A DNA stretch of 6,740 bases, from contig DEJD01000058.1 of the NCBI GenBank assembly GCA_002353215.1, positions 10,471 through 17,210 on the forward strand, read 5' to 3'. Made by a program: the position numbers and the translations under genes. Of this stretch, positions 1-4,153 are shown in pieces; the first letter of the stretch is position 1, and each line of letters begins with the position of its first letter. This stretch comes from Prevotellaceae bacterium UBA2757 (GTDB lineage: Bacteria > Bacteroidota > Bacteroidia > Bacteroidales > Bacteroidaceae). A model generated the notes under the pieces. The model worked only from the letters and a program-made list of their open reading frames with translations. It was not told the origin of the DNA and ran no database searches.

Positions 1-230
1 CCATCAAAGACCACTTCCCCGCAGGACTTGCCTGCGACATGGAGTCGGCTTCCATTGCACACACCTGCTACCTCTACCACAAACCATTCGTCAGCTTCCG
101 CATCATAAGCGACACACCAGGAGCCGACAATCATGCAGAACAGTGGAAAAACTTCTGGGAGGAAATGGCACAACGCTCATTTTTCATCACCAAGGCATTC
201 TTGGAGACAATAAGCAAAAAGAAAAATTGA
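1..230 (+). CDS. mtnN: MTA/SAH nucleosidase, 3' end (5' truncated by window)
   Basis: The reading frame enters at base 3 and runs 75 codons to TGA at 228-230; the start lies outside the window. The visible part carries the family's C-terminal signature: CDMESASIAHTC, where Met-Glu matches the ribose-binding pair (Met173-Glu174 in E. coli MtnN), then PFVSFRIISDTPG, whose Asp matches catalytic Asp197 of the ISD motif. The family cleaves 5'-methylthioadenosine and S-adenosylhomocysteine in the cytoplasm, releasing adenine, and so removes inhibitory by-products of SAM-dependent reactions. The sequence ends with a Lys-rich tail (KKKN) at the usual family position. It is followed by 328 non-coding bases, so it probably ends its own transcription unit. 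A related purine nucleosidase is possible, but the paired motifs make MtnN the best call. The functional link to metA downstream (methionine cycle) is inference. Confidence 0.85.
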   Translation, partial: IKDHFPAGLACDMESASIAHTCYLYHKPFVSFRIISDTPGADNHAEQWKNFWEEMAQRSFFITKAFLETISKKKN

Positions 231-347
231 CAAAAAAGCCACTCACTCCGTACTATTTCACCATAAAAAAGTTGCAAAAAAACAAGGTATAAAGACAAAT
301 AAAACATTGTGTACGGACACTTATGTTTCACAACATGCTTTTAGGTA

Positions 348-378
348 TTTCGCTATATGTAAAGACTCCCTATCTTTG
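348..378 (+). promoter_or_regulatory. Bacteroidota-type promoter in the mtnN-leuB gap
   Basis: TATCTTTG at 371-378 is a full match to the Bacteroidota -7 element TAnnTTTG. Nineteen bases upstream, TTTC at 348-351 matches three of four positions of the -33 element TTTG. Transcription would begin near 382-385, roughly 175 bases before the leuB start and about 50 bases before a hairpin/T-tract at 432-470. The motif match is seen in the sequence; activity is inferred. Confidence 0.6.
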
Positions 379-381
379 CGA

Positions 382-470
382 CATCCTAAAAACAATCTTT
401 TTACCTTAAAAAATTAATACTTATTGAGACTAAAAGAGCCGATCGAGAGATTAGCTCTTTTTCCTTTTTT
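382..470 (+). ncRNA. Candidate short terminated transcript or leuB leader RNA
   Basis: The segment is bounded by a good promoter match ending at 378 and a hairpin with T-tract ending at 470, which would give an RNA of about 85-90 nt. There is no ATG-initiated ORF in it. It is A/T-rich and contains a weak all-A/T hairpin (TTTTTA 398-403 with TAAAAA 407-412). It matches no RNA family I recognise. It could be a small RNA, an attenuated leader of the leuB operon, or an untranslated leader in which the hairpin does not terminate. I infer the boundaries from the motifs alone. Confidence 0.25.
432..470 (+). terminator. Hairpin with T-tract upstream of leuB
   Basis: AAAAGAGC (432-439) and GCTCTTTT (454-461) form a perfect 8-bp inverted repeat with a 14-base loop, followed at once by TTCCTTTTTT-like sequence through 470. 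This is the form of an intrinsic terminator. Only three of the eight pairs are G-C, so termination may be partial. It lies about 50 bases downstream of a promoter start and about 90 bases upstream of leuB, a position that suits attenuation as well as insulation from upstream reading. It is far from the mtnN stop (about 200 bases), so it is unlikely to be simply the mtnN terminator. Confidence 0.55.
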
Positions 471-498
471 ATGCCCCGATACTTTGTTCTGTTGTAAA

Positions 499-534
499 TT
501 TGCTATTTTTTTTGAAGATTTATTTGTACCTTCG
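499..534 (+). promoter_or_regulatory. leuB: Probable proximal promoter of the leuB operon
   Basis: TACCTTCG at 527-534 matches the Bacteroidota -7 element TAnnTTTG at all but one fixed position. It sits 24 bases before the leuB ATG, giving a leader of about 20 nt. The best -33 TTTG (499-502) is 24 bases upstream, longer than the usual 19-21, so the -33 assignment is weak. An alternative -7, TTTATTTG at 519-526, has a 16-base spacing to the same TTTG. No Shine-Dalgarno sequence precedes leuB; its leader is A/T-rich, as is usual in this phylum. Confidence 0.5.
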
Positions 535-558
535 CGCAAAATTTAAACATATACTACT

Positions 559-1620
559 ATGAATTTGAAAATTGCTGTTTTGGCGGGCGACGGTATCGGT
601 CCCGAAATCATGGAACAGGGTGTAGCAGTTTGCAGCGCAATAGCTGATAAATTCGGACACACTGTCAGTTACAAAGAAGCTATCTGTGGTGCTCATGCCA
701 TCGACGAAGTGGGCGACCCATTCCCGGAAGATACATTCCAGACTTGTATGGATGCTGATGCAGTTCTCTTTGCAAGTGTTGGCGACCCTAAGTTCGACAA
801 CAACCCAAATGCCAAGGTGCGTCCTGAGCAGGGTCTGCTGGCAATGAGAAAGAAATTGGGACTCTTCGCCAATGTGCGTCCGGTCACTACTTTCGACTGT
901 CTGATTCACAAGTCACCACTGAAGGACGAACTCGTTCGCGGTGCCGACTTCATCTGCATTCGTGAACTCACCGGCGGTATGTACTTCGGAGAGAAGAAAG
1001 AAGGCACAGACTATGCCTACGACACCAATGCCTATAGCCGTGCTGAGGTAGAGCGCATCCTGAAGGTAGCCTACCAGTATGCACAGCAGAGAAAGAAACA
1101 CCTCACAGTCGTTGACAAGGCAAACGTACTTGCATCAAGCCGTCTGTGGAGAGCTGTTGCACAGGAGATGGCACCAAAGTATCCAGATGTGAAGACCGAC
1201 TTCATGTATGTTGACAATGCTTCAATGCGCATGATACAGGAACCTACCTTCTTCGATGTGATGGTTACAGAAAACACCTTCGGCGACATCCTTACCGACG
1301 AGGGCTCTTGCATCACAGGTTCTATGGGTCTGCTGCCATCAGCATCTACCGGCGAACACACACCTGTCTTCGAACCTATCCATGGCAGTTGGCCACAGGC
1401 TAAAGGTCTGAACATCGCAAACCCACTGGCACAGATTCTTTCCGTTGCCATGCTCTACGAATACTTCGGTCTGAAGGCTGAAGGCGCACTCATCCGCCAG
1501 GCTGTAAACGCAAGCCTCGATCAGAATGTGCGCACACCTGAAATCCAGGTTGAAGGTGGAGCTAAGTACGGCACTAAAGAAGTAGGTGCTTGGATTGTTG
1601 ACTATATCAAGAAAGCATAA
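559..1620 (+). CDS. leuB: 3-isopropylmalate dehydrogenase
   Basis: This 353-residue cytoplasmic enzyme oxidatively decarboxylates 3-isopropylmalate to 2-ketoisocaproate in leucine synthesis; the same enzyme class can act on 3-methylmalate in the citramalate route to isoleucine. Length and motifs fit the family: GDGIGPEI near residues 10-17; [20 protein letters not shown] at 89-108 with substrate arginines 97 and 107; [10 protein letters not shown] at 135-144; VVDKANVL with catalytic Lys187; YVDN (Asp219); FGDILTDE (Asp243, Asp247) for the metal; [10 protein letters not shown] at 254-263; and the cofactor loop [15 protein letters not shown] at 275-289. In that loop the Asp-Ile typical of NAD-type enzymes (HGSAPDI) is replaced by Gln280-Ala281. 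The ATG at 559 is the natural start because the dinucleotide-fold strand begins at residue 4. The cimA-type gene starts 6 bases after the stop, so the two form an operon. leuC and leuD are not in the window. Confidence 0.95.
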   Translation: MNLKIAVLAGDGIGPEIMEQGVAVCSAIADKFGHTVSYKEAICGAHAIDEVGDPFPEDTFQTCMDADAVLFASVGDPKFDNNPNAKVRPEQGLLAMRKKLGLFANVRPVTTFDCLIHKSPLKDELVRGADFICIRELTGGMYFGEKKEGTDYAYDTNAYSRAEVERILKVAYQYAQQRKKHLTVVDKANVLASSRLWRAVAQEMAPKYPDVKTDFMYVDNASMRMIQEPTFFDVMVTENTFGDILTDEGSCITGSMGLLPSASTGEHTPVFEPIHGSWPQAKGLNIANPLAQILSVAMLYEYFGLKAEGALIRQAVNASLDQNVRTPEIQVEGGAKYGTKEVGAWIVDYIKKA

Positions 1621-1626
1621 TCTTTA

Positions 1627-3147
1627 ATGGTAAGAAGTGTAGAGATAATGGACACCACGCTGCGCGATGGTGAGCAGACGAACGGAGTGAGCTTTGTGCC
1701 ACACGAGAAGTTGCTCATTGCACGCATGCTGTTGCAACAGCTGAATGTTGACAGAATCGAGGTAGCCAGTGCCCGTGTGAGCGAAGGCGAGAAAGAGGCT
1801 GTTACGATGATTTGCCGCTGGGCACGTCAGGTTGACAAACTGAAGAGTGTGGAAGTGTTGGGATTTGTTGACGGCACTACCTCGCTCGACTGGATCAACG
1901 ACACCGGTTGCAAGGTCATCAACCTCCTTTGTAAGGGTTCTGAAAAACACTGTTGTTATCAACTGAAGAAAACTCTCGACGAGCACATTGCCGACATAAA
2001 GAGTTCCATAGCCTATGCACGCACACTGGGCATCAGCGTGAATGTGTATATGGAGGACTGGTCAAACGGCATGAAAGACTCTCCCGAGTATGTGTTCAAC
2101 TTCATCGACGCACTCAAAGACGAAGGCATTGAGCGATTCATGTTGCCCGACACCTTGGGCATACTCAATCCTATGCTTACGGCTGATTATTTCAAACAGA
2201 TGACGGAGCGCTACCCCGACCTGCACTTCGACTTCCATGCCCACAACGACTACGACCTGGCTACCAGCAATGTACTGGCAGCAGTTAATAATGGTGCAAC
2301 AGGTGTGCATACAGCTCTTAACGGATTGGGCGAACGCGCAGGCAATGCTCCTCTGTCGAGCATACAGGCAATACTCAAAGACCACCTGCACGTTTCCACC
2401 AACATCAACGAAGCTATGTTGGGCGAAGCCAGCAAACTGGTGGAAAACCTCTCAGGCATTGCCGTTCCGCCAAACAAACCGATTATCGGCGACAGTGTAT
2501 TCACCCAGGTGGCAGGAGTACATGCAGATGGTGACAACAAAAACAACCTGTACTGCAACGACCTGCTTCCGGAACGCTTCGGTCGCAAACGCGAATATGC
2601 ACTGGGCAAAAACTCAGGCAAGGCAAACATCCTGAAAAACCTTGAGGAACTGGGATTGGAACTCACTCCCGAACAGACTCGCAGGGTTACAGACCGAATA
2701 ATCGAACTGGGCGACAAGAAACAGCTGGTCACTCAGGAAGACCTGCCCTACATCATCAGTGATGTGCTCAAACACACTGCTCCCGACGACAAGGTAAAAC
2801 TCATCTCCTATATGGTCACCACCGCCTATGGTCTCAAACCTATGGCATCGGTAAAGATGGAAATCGGAGGCGAGATATACGAGGAGAGCGCCATGGGCGA
2901 CGGACAGTACGACGCCTTCGTGAGGGCTGTGCGCCACATATACAAAAACAAACTCCAGCGCACCTTCCCTTGGTTGGCAAACTACCAGGTAAGCATTCCA
3001 CCAGGCGGACGCACCGACGCACTCGTGCAGACCACCATCTCATGGACCTACAACGATAAGAACTACCGCACCCGCGCCCTCGATGCCGACCAGACAGAAG
3101 CAGCCATCAAGGCAACAATCAAAATGCTGAACATTATTGAGAGTTAG
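1627..3147 (+). CDS. cimA: (R)-citramalate synthase, Leptospira type
   Basis: This 506-residue protein of the 2-isopropylmalate/homocitrate synthase superfamily probably condenses pyruvate and acetyl-CoA to (R)-citramalate, the first step of the threonine-independent route to isoleucine. The TIM-barrel domain (about 1-300) has TLRDGEQ (Arg13, Asp14), the metal site HAHND (His204, His206) and GERAGN (Asn240), Glu143, and AGVHADGD (His299, Asp301). From remembered Leptospira interrogans CimA, the pyruvate-pocket residues Leu81, Leu104 and Tyr144 align as Leu78, Leu101 and Tyr141, all at a constant offset of 3; the linker residues Asp304, Asn310, Leu311 and Tyr312 align as Asp301, Asn307, Leu308 and Tyr309. 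A C-terminal LeuA-type dimer domain (about 390-503, with GDGQYDA and PPGGRTDA) suggests allosteric feedback, isoleucine in Leptospira. Automatic annotation may call it LeuA or 'alpha-isopropylmalate synthase', which remains the alternative. It follows leuB by 6 bases. Its TAG stop (3145-3147) lies inside a heptanucleotide repeat array. Confidence 0.85.
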   Translation: MVRSVEIMDTTLRDGEQTNGVSFVPHEKLLIARMLLQQLNVDRIEVASARVSEGEKEAVTMICRWARQVDKLKSVEVLGFVDGTTSLDWINDTGCKVINLLCKGSEKHCCYQLKKTLDEHIADIKSSIAYARTLGISVNVYMEDWSNGMKDSPEYVFNFIDALKDEGIERFMLPDTLGILNPMLTADYFKQMTERYPDLHFDFHAHNDYDLATSNVLAAVNNGATGVHTALNGLGERAGNAPLSSIQAILKDHLHVSTNINEAMLGEASKLVENLSGIAVPPNKPIIGDSVFTQVAGVHADGDNKNNLYCNDLLPERFGRKREYALGKNSGKANILKNLEELGLELTPEQTRRVTDRIIELGDKKQLVTQEDLPYIISDVLKHTAPDDKVKLISYMVTTAYGLKPMASVKMEIGGEIYEESAMGDGQYDAFVRAVRHIYKNKLQRTFPWLANYQVSIPPGGRTDALVQTTISWTYNDKNYRTRALDADQTEAAIKATIKMLNIIES

Positions 3148-3223
3148 GAGTGAGGAGTTAGGAGTTCAATTGTCAATTATCAATTTTAATTTTTAATTTT
3201 TAATTTTCAATTCTCAATCACCA
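3140..3223 (+). repeat. Heptanucleotide repeat array between cimA and metA
   Basis: Twelve units of exactly 7 bases run in unbroken phase through the cimA-metA gap. The first four are GGAGTTA-like (3140-3167: AGAGTTA, GGAGTGA, GGAGTTA, GGAGTTC). The rest are AATTNTC or ATTTTTA-like (from 3168), decaying to ATCACCA at 3217-3223. The cimA stop codon lies in the first two units, and metA starts 6 bases after the last. Bases 3141-3166 are identical over 26 nt to 5681-5706 inside the U32 gene. The A/T units contain TAATTTTC (3201-3208), one base off the Bacteroidota -7 element, so the array could help transcribe metA, but no convincing -33 element accompanies it. There is no strong terminator hairpin. 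I recall G/A-rich and A/T-rich repeats of this kind between genes in Bacteroidales; heptanucleotide repeats are also known in filamentous cyanobacteria. Confidence 0.85.
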
Positions 3224-3229
3224 TAAGTA

Positions 3230-4153
3230 ATGCCACTGATATTACCAGACCAACTGCCTGCAATCAACACACTGAAGCAGGAAAACATATTCACGATGGG
3301 ATATAAGAGAGCCGACAGTCAGCAGATCCGTCCGCTCCGACTGGCCGTGCTCAATCTCATGCCGCTTAAAATCACTACCGAAACCGACTTCATCCGCATC
3401 CTCTCCAACTCTGCCCTGCAGATAAAAGTGGAATTTATGAAGATTAAGTCCCACACTCCCAAGAACACTCCGATAGAACATATGTTGGCATTCTATCGCA
3501 CCTTCGAGGAGATGAAGAAGGAGAAGTACGACGGACTCATCGTGACTGGTGCCCCACTGGAATTTATCAATTACGAAGACGTAACATACTGGAACGAACT
3601 GGTCGAAGTGTTCAACTGGGCACACCATAACGTAACCAGCACCATCTATGTGTGCTGGGCTGCCTTCGCTGCCCTGTACCACTTCTATGGAGTTCCCAAA
3701 CACAATACCGACGGAAAGGTGTTTGGAGTATTCAACCACAAAATGCTATCTCCCGAACTGCCCATCTTCCGCGGATTCGACGATGAGTTCTTCGCTCCTC
3801 ACAGCCGTTTCCTCGAACTCAAACACGAAGACTTCAAGAAACTGGAAGCAGAGAATCTTCAGATCATTGCCGAGAGCGACGAAGCAGGCATCACCATCGT
3901 AGAGGGCAGAAACGGTCGCGAGTTCTTCATCACCTGCCACCTGGAATACTCTCCGATGACACTCAACGACGAATACTGGCGCGACATAAAGAAGGGGAAA
4001 CCAATACATATTCCCTATAACTACTACCCCAACGACGACCCCAAGCTGCATCCTGTGGTGCGCTGGCGGGCTGCAGCCAACCTGCTCTATACCAACTGGC
4101 TGAACTATTACGTTTACCAAGAAACACCTTACAACATAAACGAAATCGAATGA
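3230..4153 (+). CDS. metA: Homoserine O-acetyltransferase (MetA family)
   Basis: This 307-residue cytoplasmic enzyme acylates the hydroxyl of L-homoserine, the committed step of methionine synthesis. It matches the MetA family along its length: MPLILPDQLPAINTL at the N-terminus, RPLRLAVLNLMP with Lys47, DGLIVTGAPLE at 101-111, the nucleophile Cys142 in YVCWAA, and His237 and Glu239 in CHLEYSP completing the catalytic set. The C-terminal PYNYYPNDDP and TNWLNYYVYQETPY blocks are also typical. Residue 111 is Glu; in this family Glu111 goes with acetyl-CoA and Gly111 (as in E. coli) with succinyl-CoA, so the donor is probably acetyl-CoA despite the common name 'succinyltransferase'. The ATG at 3230 gives the conserved N-terminus exactly. 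No Shine-Dalgarno sequence and no SAM riboswitch are visible upstream; the upstream gap is a heptanucleotide array. The stop overlaps the next start as ATGA, suggesting translational coupling. Confidence 0.93.
   Translation: MPLILPDQLPAINTLKQENIFTMGYKRADSQQIRPLRLAVLNLMPLKITTETDFIRILSNSALQIKVEFMKIKSHTPKNTPIEHMLAFYRTFEEMKKEKYDGLIVTGAPLEFINYEDVTYWNELVEVFNWAHHNVTSTIYVCWAAFAALYHFYGVPKHNTDGKVFGVFNHKMLSPELPIFRGFDDEFFAPHSRFLELKHEDFKKLEAENLQIIAESDEAGITIVEGRNGREFFITCHLEYSPMTLNDEYWRDIKKGKPIHIPYNYYPNDDPKLHPVVRWRAAANLLYTNWLNYYVYQETPYNINEIE

Noticed and set aside
324..337. Small palindrome ATGTT-TCAC-AACAT as an operator or hairpin
   Set aside because: Only 5 bp and mostly A/T; expected by chance in such sequence and not linked to a known regulator.
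385..411. Possible leader peptide rich in Ile/Leu (frame ATC CTA ... TTA CCT TAA) upstream of leuB
   Set aside because: It has no ATG, GTG or TTG start within the predicted transcript; a TTG at 375 lies inside the -7 element and would not be transcribed.
520..909. Antisense open frames, for example 520-909, 1071-1451, 2250-2732, 3242-3739 and 6217-6681 on the - strand
   Set aside because: Each lies opposite a well-identified gene, has no recognisable domain and is explained by the codon pattern of the + strand gene.
2237..2635. Forward open frame of 132 codons within cimA
   Set aside because: It is out of frame with a strongly conserved enzyme and its product is Thr/Trp-rich low-complexity sequence without family features.
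3140..3223. CRISPR-like array
   Set aside because: The 7-base units are contiguous with no spacers and no cas genes are nearby.
3141..3229. SAM riboswitch or terminator hairpin between cimA and metA
   Set aside because: The gap is filled by heptanucleotide units; I see no SAM-riboswitch helices or GC-rich stem with a T-tract.
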